Assembly (NCBI GenBank): GCA_965223985.1
Contig: OZ245030.1
Coordinates: forward strand, 620,001-684,000
Direction of reading: 5' to 3'
Origin: JAPPKS01 sp963667895
GTDB lineage: Bacteria > Poribacteria > WGA-4E > PCPOR2b
Length of the DNA: 64,000 nt
Shown: positions 53,005 to 62,072 of the stretch, piece after piece
Layout: each line of letters begins with the position of its first letter
Position numbering within the stretch: position 1 is the stretch's first letter
Notes under the pieces: model-generated
Told to the model about the DNA's origin: nothing
The model's input: the letters and a program-made list of their open reading frames with translations, nothing else
Database searches by the model: none
Translations under genes and position numbers: made by a program

Positions 53005-55329
53005 TTATGCACCTTTAGCCACATAGTAAAGGTGGGAATGCTTCTGTTTATCGATGAACTTCACAGAGAAGTGGAGCAAATTCGACATAATGGCATGATT
53101 GAACTGCACATCTGATTCAGTTTCGTTTTTTAGGCTGGTCACAATATACAATCCCGCCTGAAAGGGTAGGAGAAGTATCGCATCTTCGTCTCCGCCATTT
53201 GCTTTCGCAAGGGAAGTGTATTTTTTGAGTTTGTCTATCCACATGTCATCCATTTTAATCTCACCGGACTTAATCTTGTGAGGATAGTGGAAGATTTTCC
53301 CCCGTTTTCCTGCCCGTGTTGGCGTAAATTTCTGAGTTTCGTCGTATTCAACACCAATCAGTGGCTCTGGCACCCAGCCGACGCTTTGACGGCGTCGCTG
53401 CATATTGCTTATATCCTGACCGGATACGATTGCAATCCCACCCCTACCGACGAAGTTTTTGATTCGATGCTCGGCATCAATACTCAAACGGTAGGCATCT
53501 TTGTAGATTTCCCCATGTCCAATCCAAAGGATATGCGCTTTCGCCAAATAAGCTGTTCGCAAATCTTTGACCGGTTCGTAGATGATATGATGTCCGTTGA
53601 CATACTCAAGCTGCTGCAGAGCGGGGAATTCAGCTTGTGTAACGTTACCTGTCAGCGCCATCACTTTTAAGGGAAGCTCGGGTTTTTTATACGATTTCCT
53701 ACGAGAGGCGACAGGCGTAAACAGGAAGGGCGACAGTATTTCTCGCCTCCCTCTGCTCTCGCCAATTTCCTCTACCAGCATTGACTGAGCAGCCATGCGG
53801 GTGCGATAAGGCGGCAAAATTCTGACATGTGGAGGACCAACCTTTCTCAACTTATTATCGAACTGACCAAACGCGCTTTCGACGGACCAACGCCCGTCGT
53901 AACAGCGATCGATTTCTTTAACGTCGATCCGATCTTCGTTGATGTTCGTGATATAGCCGCGAATGACATTTAAGCCGTGGATGGATTCGCCGGACTCATC
54001 CGTAATTGCGACATCTTCCACCTTTTGGGATGCAAGGAGAGCTGTCGTCAACCCACCAAGATCAAGTGAGTCCCGCTCATACTTCTCAGCACTTTCGATA
54101 ATTTTGCATTCTCGCGTGAAAACAATGTCTGCATCTCGAAATGATCGGAACTTGAGTGTGAGCAGGTGAAAGGCTCTGTATGTCCGCGGTTCCTGAACCA
54201 CAACTCGTGTAAAAGGGCCCACATTGTGATGCTTCGGATTTGGTTCGAGAGAGATTTTCTGTACGCTAAAAGGCGGAATGCTATACCCCCATTTCCAATC
54301 GTGCGTATCCGGTTCCTTATCGGGACCTTCATACGTAAGTCCCCAAAGCTGTATTTCATAGGGGGCATTATTTTCCAGGATAAGCTCATCGCCTTCAATC
54401 TTGCTTCGCAGTCCACGCTCGTCTCTTATATTGATCTTACCTTGCTTAATGTCCAATTTTACATCCCATTCATCCTTGTACCCGCCACCAAGTTTATATA
54501 CTAGGTCATTGACAGGCGGCACGACCGTCGAGCATTTAACGTCCATTACGTAGATATGCTTGTCGGTGTACTCTTTCAAGACAGCCGTGTAATCTTCTCC
54601 CTTGCTGGTTTTGACCTTGACACGGGTGCCCACGAGCCGTTCAATCAGCCGCTCATAGCTCTCCTCCATTGCATATTCCCACAGTTCTTTTCGTAACGCC
54701 TCGATTTCACCTTCGGGACTAACCCCCTGTTGTTGCGACGTCTGAGTAACGGGCTTGAAAGCTGTCGTTTTCTTAATCTGTCCCCAGACCATCTCTACAG
54801 TTTTATTAATCGAGGTCCTAAGGGCGACACCAAGGTTTCGGATTTTTCGCTGGAGGCGCGTTGCTAAGCGAGGGTGATAAATGCGATCGAAATCCCAATC
54901 TCGTTCTAGTCGTTCCCGCGCGTTCATCGAATCGAGGTAGCGGATATACGCGCCAATCCCCTCTCGCTCCGGACCTCTGAAAATGTAACTTGGCGCATGT
55001 CCTCGCTGCCGGGATTCCTCGGAAATAATTTCGATTCCGTTGGATTCAAGCCGCATTGTTCCGCGATATCGTCTTCCATCATTCATCTCAAATACGACGT
55101 ACTTTTTCAGCAATTTCTTTAAGATTTTGTCTTTTCTGAAGATATCAATTGCGTAGTTAATCGTGGCAAAAAGGAAAAGCAGGGCTATCGAGAGAACATA
55201 TACGCCCCATTTCTCCCAAAACGGTTTTTCTACGTCACTTTGCGCATTCGCGTACGGAAGGGCGATCACGGCAACGAACTGCAAAATCAGAATCAGATTG
55301 AATGTAGTGCGTATCATTCTCTGTGCCAT
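53005..55329 (-). CDS. Large membrane-anchored protein of unknown function
   Basis: 774 residues. A signal peptide (about 1-30, FNLILILQFVAVIALPYANAQ) is followed by a membrane helix (about 44-60) and a cytoplasmic or periplasmic body. Two small beta-rich segments, KYVVFEMNDGRRYRGTMRL (about 77-95) and GTRVKVKTSKGEDYTAVLKEYTDKHIYVMDV (about 230-260), have the look of Sm-like or SH3-like barrels. The end (about 560-770) has LKVMALTGNVTQAEFPALQQL and TAYLAKAHILWIGHGEI, resembling a GATase1-like or DUF4159-like Rossmann domain. I do not recognise the full protein. It converges with the UPF0182 gene and lies 72 bases from the rhomboid gene on the same strand. Confidence 0.65.
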   Translation of the reverse strand: MAQRMIRTTFNLILILQFVAVIALPYANAQSDVEKPFWEKWGVYVLSIALLFLFATINYAIDIFRKDKILKKLLKKYVVFEMNDGRRYRGTMRLESNGIEIISEESRQRGHAPSYIFRGPEREGIGAYIRYLDSMNARERLERDWDFDRIYHPRLATRLQRKIRNLGVALRTSINKTVEMVWGQIKKTTAFKPVTQTSQQQGVSPEGEIEALRKELWEYAMEESYERLIERLVGTRVKVKTSKGEDYTAVLKEYTDKHIYVMDVKCSTVVPPVNDLVYKLGGGYKDEWDVKLDIKQGKINIRDERGLRSKIEGDELILENNAPYEIQLWGLTYEGPDKEPDTHDWKWGYSIPPFSVQKISLEPNPKHHNVGPFTRVVVQEPRTYRAFHLLTLKFRSFRDADIVFTRECKIIESAEKYERDSLDLGGLTTALLASQKVEDVAITDESGESIHGLNVIRGYITNINEDRIDVKEIDRCYDGRWSVESAFGQFDNKLRKVGPPHVRILPPYRTRMAAQSMLVEEIGESRGRREILSPFLFTPVASRRKSYKKPELPLKVMALTGNVTQAEFPALQQLEYVNGHHIIYEPVKDLRTAYLAKAHILWIGHGEIYKDAYRLSIDAEHRIKNFVGRGGIAIVSGQDISNMQRRRQSVGWVPEPLIGVEYDETQKFTPTRAGKRGKIFHYPHKIKSGEIKMDDMWIDKLKKYTSLAKANGGDEDAILLLPFQAGLYIVTSLKNETESDVQFNHAIMSNLLHFSVKFIDKQKHSHLYYVAKGA

Positions 55330-55401
55330 TTATTCATCCCCATGGGTAAAACGTAAAGATTGGGCATTCGACCGTCCTTGTACCACCCTTCGGTGTATCT
55401 T

Positions 55402-56979
55402 TTATTCTTTATGATGTCTTTGGAATAGGTTGAAAACCGTTTCGAGTTTCGTTCGAGCGTTCGTATCCGCCCCAAGTCGCTGAGACAGACGATCATAAAA
55501 TTTCAGGAATTCTCGATTGAATTCATCTGACTTTTCTGAATTAACTTCGGATTGGACTAAGTCCGTCAAGCCTTTCCAGCTACTTTCTTGGGCATGCAGA
55601 TCTTCCTCAGTTTCGGAAGCAATTAAGAAAACTTGCTCGAATGTCTTCAGCGCTCTGTCGTGCTGCGCGTTCCGTAGGTATGCCCATGCAAGGGTATCCA
55701 GAAAGACGATCTTTCTGGGTACATGCATCACCGCCTTTTGCGCGTATTCAACGGCTTTTTGTGACATCATGTGCTGTTCAACGAAGAGCCAAGCCAGATT
55801 ATTATTCCACGCGGCATTATCAGGGTCTGCGCGGAGCGCTTGTTCGTAGAGCTGTATGAGCTTAGCCGTCCATGAAGTATCTTCGGGCGAATTGTCACGC
55901 GCCCACCAATAGAGCTCCTCGAGAAATGCGTATTGTTCAGGATAATAACCCTTTCGGCGCAACGCTTTTTCATAGCGTTGGATATAATCGGAGAGACTCT
56001 CTACAGACAAGGGGGGGAAAGCCATATTCATCCGTCTTTCAATCGTCTGCTCTGAGTCTGCAAAAAAATGCCAGACCGCCACTGCACTACACGTGATGAC
56101 CATACCCGTCAAAACTGATGCAAGTGCTTGAACTGATTTCGGTTCGTGTTCAGAGCTGGCGTAGATTGCCGGTGTTAAAATTAGCCCCCCCGCAAATCCG
56201 ACCGCTAAACCACCAAGGTGAGCGGCGTTGTTGATGTGTGGAAAGGTAAACCCGAGAATGATATCACATGCAATAAATGGGAGAAGTCCCAAGCCGAAAA
56301 TCCGATTTCGCCAACGGGGGAGCCGATCTTTGTACCGCAGCCCAAGTGCAACCAGAGCTCCCATTAATCCAAAGATTGCGCCCGAAGCGCCCACGCTAGG
56401 TGCATCCCTGACAAAATACAAAGTCGCCAAGCTACCGCCAATCGCCGAAAACAGATAGAGAATCAAGAATCGGGATCCCCCATATAGTTTTTCAAGCAAA
56501 TTCCCAGCTACAAAGAGCACCCCCATGTTTAGCAGAAGGTGGAGACTGCCGCCGTGCAAGAAAGTGTGCGTTATGAGTCGCCAATACTCGCCATCGTAAA
56601 TGACTAGACGATGGGAATATGCGCCAAATTGAATCAGGGTCAGTGCATTTCTTGAACCTCTCATCCCTTCATCTAGCAACAGGAAGATGATGGTATTTAC
56701 CGCAATTAGGCTCAACGTAACAGTTGCACGGCTCCGCTGAGAGGCGAGAAACACCTTCTCCGCAAGGGAACCTCTCTCAGATGCTTGACCTTGTGAGCTG
56801 TCAGTGTCCGGTTGATTTTCAGCTGATCTTAACTGGTGAAAACCTTCTAAATCACCAACCCGCAGCCACCGACCGTCGAAAAAAATGGATGCGTCTGCGG
56901 AGATACGCCCCATCTTTATCCATTCCGACAATGTATCTTCGTCAATATCAGAGATTTGATTTTCATAACGGATTTTCAT
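55402..56979 (-). CDS. Rhomboid intramembrane serine protease with GYF-like head and TPR tail
   Basis: 525 residues. Residues 1-50 (MKIRYENQISDIDEDTLSEWIKMGRIS, DGRWLRVGDLEGF) look like a GYF_2-type module. The rhomboid core covers about 85-270: H147-L-L-L-N151 (oxyanion), GASGAIFG with catalytic Ser199, and NAAHLGG with catalytic His254. After a seventh helix (about 280-300) a tail of about 220 residues has TPR-like repeats (LYEQALRADPDNAAWNNNLAWLFVEQ and AYLRNAQHDRALKTFEQVF). All catalytic residues are present, so it should cleave membrane proteins; the tail probably selects partners. Same strand and near the unknown membrane gene. Confidence 0.9.
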   Translation of the reverse strand: MKIRYENQISDIDEDTLSEWIKMGRISADASIFFDGRWLRVGDLEGFHQLRSAENQPDTDSSQGQASERGSLAEKVFLASQRSRATVTLSLIAVNTIIFLLLDEGMRGSRNALTLIQFGAYSHRLVIYDGEYWRLITHTFLHGGSLHLLLNMGVLFVAGNLLEKLYGGSRFLILYLFSAIGGSLATLYFVRDAPSVGASGAIFGLMGALVALGLRYKDRLPRWRNRIFGLGLLPFIACDIILGFTFPHINNAAHLGGLAVGFAGGLILTPAIYASSEHEPKSVQALASVLTGMVITCSAVAVWHFFADSEQTIERRMNMAFPPLSVESLSDYIQRYEKALRRKGYYPEQYAFLEELYWWARDNSPEDTSWTAKLIQLYEQALRADPDNAAWNNNLAWLFVEQHMMSQKAVEYAQKAVMHVPRKIVFLDTLAWAYLRNAQHDRALKTFEQVFLIASETEEDLHAQESSWKGLTDLVQSEVNSEKSDEFNREFLKFYDRLSQRLGADTNARTKLETVFNLFQRHHKE

Positions 56980-57219
56980 GGTTTACTTGGATTCGACCTA
57001 ATGTAAGATTCAACGGAAATCTACCATAACCGCCCGGTGATGTCAAAGAAAAAGTGTACGAAAGCGTTTTGCTCGGGTATGATTTTGAAAGATGAAGGTT
57101 AATGGAGAATCAATAGAAGCTAGCGGTTTCGCCATTCCCTCGCCCTCTAATCCTTTTATCGGAGCCGTTCGATTCAGAACAGCTTGGGGAAAGGTTTCCA
57201 GATAGATTCCTTATCAAGA

Positions 57220-58917
57220 TTAAGAGATAATCTGCTTCAACGCCTCTAAGGGATAGGTATTGATTACATCCTCCTTCTCTAGCCAACCTCGCCGGGCAAC
57301 GTTGACGCCAAACGCAATGTGTTCGACCTGTTTGGTCGCATGAGCATCTGTATTGATCGCCAGTAAAACCCCGTTTTGTCGTGCATGTCGGACGACACTA
57401 GGCTCGAGATCCAACCGACTTGGGGATGCATTGATTTCTAGCACAACATCATGGGCAGCGGCTGCGCTGATGACTGCATCAAGGTCAATTGCATACCCCG
57501 GACGCCGACCAAGTAACCGTCCTGTCGGGTGACCGATAATCGTGACAAACGGATTTTCAATGGCACGAATCACACGCGCTGTCATCTCTGCTTCGCTCAG
57601 TGTGAAGCCAGTATGAACACTTGCGATAACGATATCGAGTTGTTCCAGGATTTCATCGGAAAAGTCGAGACTTCCATCTATGCGGATATCGACTTCAGAA
57701 CCAGCTAACACTTCGATATTGTCAATTTCTACATTGATTTCGCGGATGTGTTTAATCTGTTCCAGGAGCCGTTCAGGAGTCAATCCATTTGCTACCCGTG
57801 ATGATTCTGAGTGATCAGTGATAGCGATGTATTCATGTCCAAACGCCTTCGCAGCTTCTATCATCTCTCTGATTGAATGCCGTCCATCGCTCCAATCGGT
57901 GTGGGTATGAAGATCACAGCGAAGATCTCTAGGCTCAATAAGTATCGGAAGATTGCCTGTCAATGCCGCTTCAATCGCATCTGCGGTCCCTCGTAATTCA
58001 GGAGCGATGAAAGGCAATCCAAGTTGATTGTAGATGTCAGATTCTGTCTTATTTTCGCACCAGACAGGCAATGGGGTGCGCAACTCATCAAGGTTTCGCG
58101 TTATAGCAATCTGATTGAGTTTCGCTATGTGTGCATCCACACCCGTCGTCATTAGCAACCCTTCTTCATACGTCTCTGACTCGAAACAATAGATGCGTAG
58201 CGGAAATCCAGCATCCACAGATGCAACGACCAATACATCATTCTCCAATTCCGATGATTTAACGCCATCTATCCCAAACAAGATTTCAGCAATCGCTGCT
58301 GGGTTTTCACATTCAACAATTAACTCAAGGCTGTGTAATACCTCTTCGCGCCTTCGGAAACCTCCGGTGAATTCAATTCGTTTGATTTCATCGCAATGCT
58401 CCAACGCATCAAGAACGACGTGAGCAATCGATAGAATCTGCCAGAGTGGACGCTTTTGCCTCTGCGATTCAAGAAATTGCAAGCCTTCATCGATTGCCGC
58501 GATTGTCTTAGCACCCATCCGCTTCATTTCATGGAGCCGACCGCTATCAAGCGCTTTCCGGAGATCGCTGGGACTCTTCACCTCTAACTCCTGGTAGAAG
58601 CGACAAGCTGTTTTCGTCCCAACCCCTCGCACTCGCAGCAAATCCAGCACCTCGGAGCCCATTTCTTGAATTAAGCTATCATAGAAACGGCATCGCCCTG
58701 TCTCCAGCATTTCGATAATCTTCTGTTCAATCGCTTTGCCGATACCTGGAATCGAGCGAAGCCGTTCATCTTCAACCAACTGATGTAGATCGCCGGCGAT
58801 CGACTCTATTGACTCTGCCGATCTCTCATAAACTCTGGCGCGGAAGGAGTCTTCACCTTGAATCTGAAGCAAATTGCTAATATTTCTCAATACTTCACTA
58901 ATTTCGTCAATTGTCAT
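57220..58917 (-). CDS. PolX-type protein: degenerate DNA polymerase X domain with intact PHP domain
   Basis: 565 residues in the bacterial PolX layout: HhH domain (IPGIGKAIEQKIIEM and VRGVGTKTACRFY), palm, then PHP nuclease. The PHP metal ligands are intact: DLHTHTDWSDG (about 335-345), ITDHSE (367-372), GSEVDI, SVHTGF, GHPTGR, EINASP, NTDAHA. The palm has GGFRRREEVLHSLELIV at 185-201, where active PolX has G-S-L-R-R-x-x-E-x-x-x-D-I-D-x-x-V: the two catalytic Asp are S196 and E198, and the third Asp (V-D-L-R) is FPLR at about 239-242. So polymerase activity is probably lost while the exonuclease/phosphoesterase remains. Confidence 0.85.
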   Translation of the reverse strand: MTIDEISEVLRNISNLLQIQGEDSFRARVYERSAESIESIAGDLHQLVEDERLRSIPGIGKAIEQKIIEMLETGRCRFYDSLIQEMGSEVLDLLRVRGVGTKTACRFYQELEVKSPSDLRKALDSGRLHEMKRMGAKTIAAIDEGLQFLESQRQKRPLWQILSIAHVVLDALEHCDEIKRIEFTGGFRRREEVLHSLELIVECENPAAIAEILFGIDGVKSSELENDVLVVASVDAGFPLRIYCFESETYEEGLLMTTGVDAHIAKLNQIAITRNLDELRTPLPVWCENKTESDIYNQLGLPFIAPELRGTADAIEAALTGNLPILIEPRDLRCDLHTHTDWSDGRHSIREMIEAAKAFGHEYIAITDHSESSRVANGLTPERLLEQIKHIREINVEIDNIEVLAGSEVDIRIDGSLDFSDEILEQLDIVIASVHTGFTLSEAEMTARVIRAIENPFVTIIGHPTGRLLGRRPGYAIDLDAVISAAAAHDVVLEINASPSRLDLEPSVVRHARQNGVLLAINTDAHATKQVEHIAFGVNVARRGWLEKEDVINTYPLEALKQIIS

Positions 58918-59480
58918 TCAACTGTCCTTTTCCAGCGGTCTACCAACTTGTGAGGTGGGCGCGATTATTGATAGAGTCCGCGATTTTGCGTCCCTTCGCG
59001 TAACTCGCATGCGAATCTGCAATATTCAATACAAAATCCGTTCCAATCATCAATTCACAACGCTTGTCAAACCTGCAATGTGTTAGTGGAACGTTATATT
59101 CAAAAAAGCCCACAACCGAATCCAGTTTTCGGAACCGAACTCAGACATGGGCTTTTCTTCGATAGTTATTCAACGTCCTTGGTCGGAGCTGACAAATTCT
59201 TCTAAATTTTCAGACGCCACATCAATACATCGTTCCGTTTAGTCGTCTTAACTTTGGTATCGTTTGGGTATTGACCCGATGTGTATGAAGTTGAATTATG
59301 TGCTCGAATCGCCGGGGCGAATTGTCTACATTTCTATTCTCGCCTTCTACAAAACTTGAACTCCAAGTCCGCTCAGAACGTGAAAAATATACCATATCTC
59401 AGCCACAAGGTCAAGATTCATGTACGATGACAAAACATCAATGCAGGAAAGAGGCTCAGTTTCTTTTGTGCCTAGAAGTA
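58918..59480. other. Non-coding stretch with the acetamidase terminator
   Basis: 560 bases between two minus-strand genes; aside from the terminator at 59104-59156 no gene, RNA or promoter is recognised. Confidence 0.45.
59102..59156 (-). terminator. Rho-independent terminator downstream of the acetamidase gene
   Basis: On the minus strand AAAAGCCCA (59156-59148) pairs with TGGGCTTTT (59112-59104) around a 35-base loop and runs into TTTTTT to 59102. It is 325 bases past the stop codon. Confidence 0.55.
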
Positions 59481-60368
59481 TCAACTTATTTTGGGAAAAA
59501 CAACGCGAATTGTGGCAGGAAATTGATTCGGTTGGCAGGATTGACTAATTCGCACGTCGCCGATGGCACTCATCAGCATATAGGCGTCGTCGAATGTAAC
59601 GGAGAGTTTATGCTGGAGAAGATTTGCCATTTCTTCGCACGCAATGGTGATGGCATCGGCAAGTTTGGGCGCGTCTCCCGTCGTAATCCATGACTCATTG
59701 GTCTCAATCCAAGGACGGAGGATTGATTCATCTTTGATGAGAGTTACTCGTACAGTGACTTCAGCGCAAATCTCTATTCCGGTCATTGTGACCTCAGCAT
59801 CTCCCATCGACGCATGAACATCTCCAAGCCCAAACAGCGCGCCTTCTACAAAAACGGGTAGATAAACACATGAGCCTGCTTTTACGTCATTGTGATCCAT
59901 GTTGCCGCCGTGGGGACCGGGGTAAAGCGTAGAGACTGTTTCTCCGGCAGGCGCGGTGCCAATGACACCAATCATCGGGCGAACAGGAAAGCGGAGGCGA
60001 TCATCAAAGTACACGATGCCGTCTTCGATCTGAACGAGCCGGGTCACATACCTTTCGGCGAGATGTCCCAAATTCCCTAACCCCGCCTTGATAGCGATGA
60101 AGCCTTGTGATGCAAGTTGAACCTCAAGAATCTCAACGCGCAGCGTATCACCCGGTTGGGCACCGCGTACGAAGACCGGTCCAGTTGCTGGATTCGCACC
60201 GAGTGGGTGCGGGTGGTTCAGCAGATTGTCCTCGCTCCGAATGGTACCGGTTCTCGCATCATAGGTTTCAAAGCAGATTTTGTCGCCCGCATCAATTTGT
60301 CGAACTGGGCGATGCTCTCGGCTGAAACTATAAACAATGTGGTCACGGGTAATGATGTGCATTCTCAT
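59481..60368 (-). CDS. Acetamidase/formamidase family hydrolase
   Basis: FmdA/AmdA-type amidohydrolase, 295 residues. The family phrases are here in order: IDAGDKICFETYDARTG, LLNHPHPLGANPATGPVFVRGAQPGDTLRVEI, PRPMIGVIGTAPAG (as RPMIGVIGTAPAGE), GGNMDHNDVKAGSCVYLPVFVEGALFGLGDVHASMGDAEVTMTGIE and a C-terminal EEMANLLQHKL. Conserved D and H in GDVHASMGDAE are likely metal/catalytic residues. The start is ATG 60368 or 60362. A decayed paralogue is encoded at 62073-63009. Likely releases ammonia from small amides. Confidence 0.88.
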   Translation of the reverse strand: MRMHIITRDHIVYSFSREHRPVRQIDAGDKICFETYDARTGTIRSEDNLLNHPHPLGANPATGPVFVRGAQPGDTLRVEILEVQLASQGFIAIKAGLGNLGHLAERYVTRLVQIEDGIVYFDDRLRFPVRPMIGVIGTAPAGETVSTLYPGPHGGNMDHNDVKAGSCVYLPVFVEGALFGLGDVHASMGDAEVTMTGIEICAEVTVRVTLIKDESILRPWIETNESWITTGDAPKLADAITIACEEMANLLQHKLSVTFDDAYMLMSAIGDVRISQSCQPNQFPATIRVVFPKIS

Positions 60369-61090
60369 ACAATATTAACCGGAAATCCGCGTTCTCAACT
60401 GTGCCAATTTAACATTTAGAATATGCTCAAATCATGTTGATGTGCGGTGACTGGAACTGGCAATAGTCAGGGCAGCCTTTCAAAACCGGAGAAATTTAAT
60501 TAACCTGCGTATCGCATGGTGCTAGTTCACAGCTGAGGTTATTTATCCCAACAGAAACCCAACTCTGTTGAATTGTATAACTGTGTGTCCGCGCCGTCAA
60601 TGCAAAAAGCAAGGAATATCCGCTACTTGTACGCTTTGGCAGCATGATTGGGCGGTCTGGGTTATGAAGACGCTCGTAATCTCTTAATCACCACGAATAA
60701 AATTGACTCAAATTTACCGCATGCGGGTACCATTCGTTCTGCTCCAGAATGCTGTATGCGCGATAGTCGATAGAGGCGATGGACCCGGTAAATTCACACG
60801 GATAATAAATTTCGTGTACCGGCGTTACAAATGCTGGTATTAGGCGTACTGATTTCGATTGAATCTCTAATCCCTAGGTCCATTGAGGAATCGGTGAAAT
60901 GTTTTCTTCATCTTGCAAAAATTGCACGTAATATGTTATTCTACCACCAACTGTACATTTTGCCTCCCTTGTACCCCCACCCGACCAAATCTATGTTTTC
61001 CTGATGGAATTATATCATTTAAGAGGTATTCCCTGCGTGCGGCTGTTCATTAAAAAAGGGTTTCATGGCTGCTAAGGGGTAGTCCATTCG
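60369..61090. other. Long intergenic stretch with a possible minus-strand relic
   Basis: On the minus strand between 60690 and 60873 a 61-codon frame without a start codon reads IYYPCEFTGSIASIDYRAYS and ends after NLSQFYSW in TGA; above the TAG at 60874 the same frame continues a little. It may be a gene relic or chance. No RNA or promoter found. Confidence 0.3.
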
Positions 61091-62047
61091 ATGCGAAAAA
61101 ATAAACCTAAATTCTTGCACAGACTTCTTCACACTGTTGGCATCAGTGGTATCACATTAACAAATTATGCCGCTTCAATTGAACCGAATTGGGTCGAAAT
61201 CACCCATCACGATATTAGGATTAATAATCTTCCCCCATCCTTCGATGGGTTTTCAATTGTTCAACTCACTGACCTGCACCACAGTTCAATTGTCAAACTT
61301 GATTACCTCCGAACCTGTTTGTGGAAGGTGGTTCATTTACGACCGGATGTGGTTGTCCTCACAGGCGACTACATTACTCGTCAGGCAAAGTACGCGGAGC
61401 CCCTAGCACAGGCGATTCGACAAATCATCATTGAATCAAGTATTCCGGTGTGTGCGGTGCTAGGCAATCACGATCACTGGAATGATGCTTCCGAGAATGG
61501 GATATTTCTTCGGCGAAAGTGTTGGAGCGCAAGTGGGACATCAACACCTAGATTCGAAAACAGCGTGTTTCCTCGGCGAAAACGTTGGAAGGGTGATGGC
61601 GATGTAGTTTTCAACGCTTTGACCGATGCGGGGATAAGAGTTTTGATGAACGAGTCCGTACCTCTACGTCGGGGCAGGGATTGCCTATGGCTCATCGGCT
61701 GTGATGATTTTTTATCAGGGGATTTTGATTTGGAGAGAGCCTTAGCCGCTGTTCCGTTATCTGCTAAACCACGAATTCTCTTGATGCACAATCCCTACCC
61801 TATTGAATCCATCGCCCACCATCGATTCGATCTTGTGTTATCAGGGCACAGCCATGGAGGGCAGATCTCATTGCCATTTGTCCCACCGAAGATTGGCAGA
61901 AAATATCTTGCTGGGCTTTTCTATGTTGGTCAATCTAGGCTCTATGTTTGTCGTGGACTCGGTGTGATTGGTCTTCCGATCCGATTTATGACACTACCGG
62001 AGATTGCACATTTTCGACTCGTGCCATCCTCAGACAGCGTTTGGTAA
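61091..62047 (+). CDS. Metallophosphoesterase (YaeI-like), with an inserted repeat
   Basis: 318 residues. The two-metal site motifs are intact: QLTDLHHSS (D and H, about 58-66), VVLTGDYITR, VLGNHDHWND (about 123-132), ILLMHNPYP and LSGHSHGGQI. This set is that of YaeI-like phosphodiesterases on the outer face of the inner membrane. The N-terminus has a short hydrophobic stretch but no clear signal. Between GNHDHWNDASENG and VVFNALTDAGIRVLMNE, where the family has about five residues, there are about 35 extra, including the 21-aa-period FLRRK/FPRRK repeat. If tolerated, the loop lies near the active site rim. ATG at 61091; no clear ribosome site. Confidence 0.82.
   Translation: MRKNKPKFLHRLLHTVGISGITLTNYAASIEPNWVEITHHDIRINNLPPSFDGFSIVQLTDLHHSSIVKLDYLRTCLWKVVHLRPDVVVLTGDYITRQAKYAEPLAQAIRQIIIESSIPVCAVLGNHDHWNDASENGIFLRRKCWSASGTSTPRFENSVFPRRKRWKGDGDVVFNALTDAGIRVLMNESVPLRRGRDCLWLIGCDDFLSGDFDLERALAAVPLSAKPRILLMHNPYPIESIAHHRFDLVLSGHSHGGQISLPFVPPKIGRKYLAGLFYVGQSRLYVCRGLGVIGLPIRFMTLPEIAHFRLVPSSDSVW
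61505..61588 (+). repeat. 63-base in-frame direct repeat inserted in the phosphoesterase gene
   Basis: TTTCTTCGGCGAAAGTGTTG (61505-) and TTTCCTCGGCGAAAACGTTG (61568-) start 63 bases apart, matching at 18 of 21 bases. They code FLRRKCW (F139) and FPRRKRW (F160). The codons between read SASGTSTPRFENSV. Confidence 0.8.
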
Positions 62048-62072
62048 TCGAAAAAAAACTGAGAAACAAACC

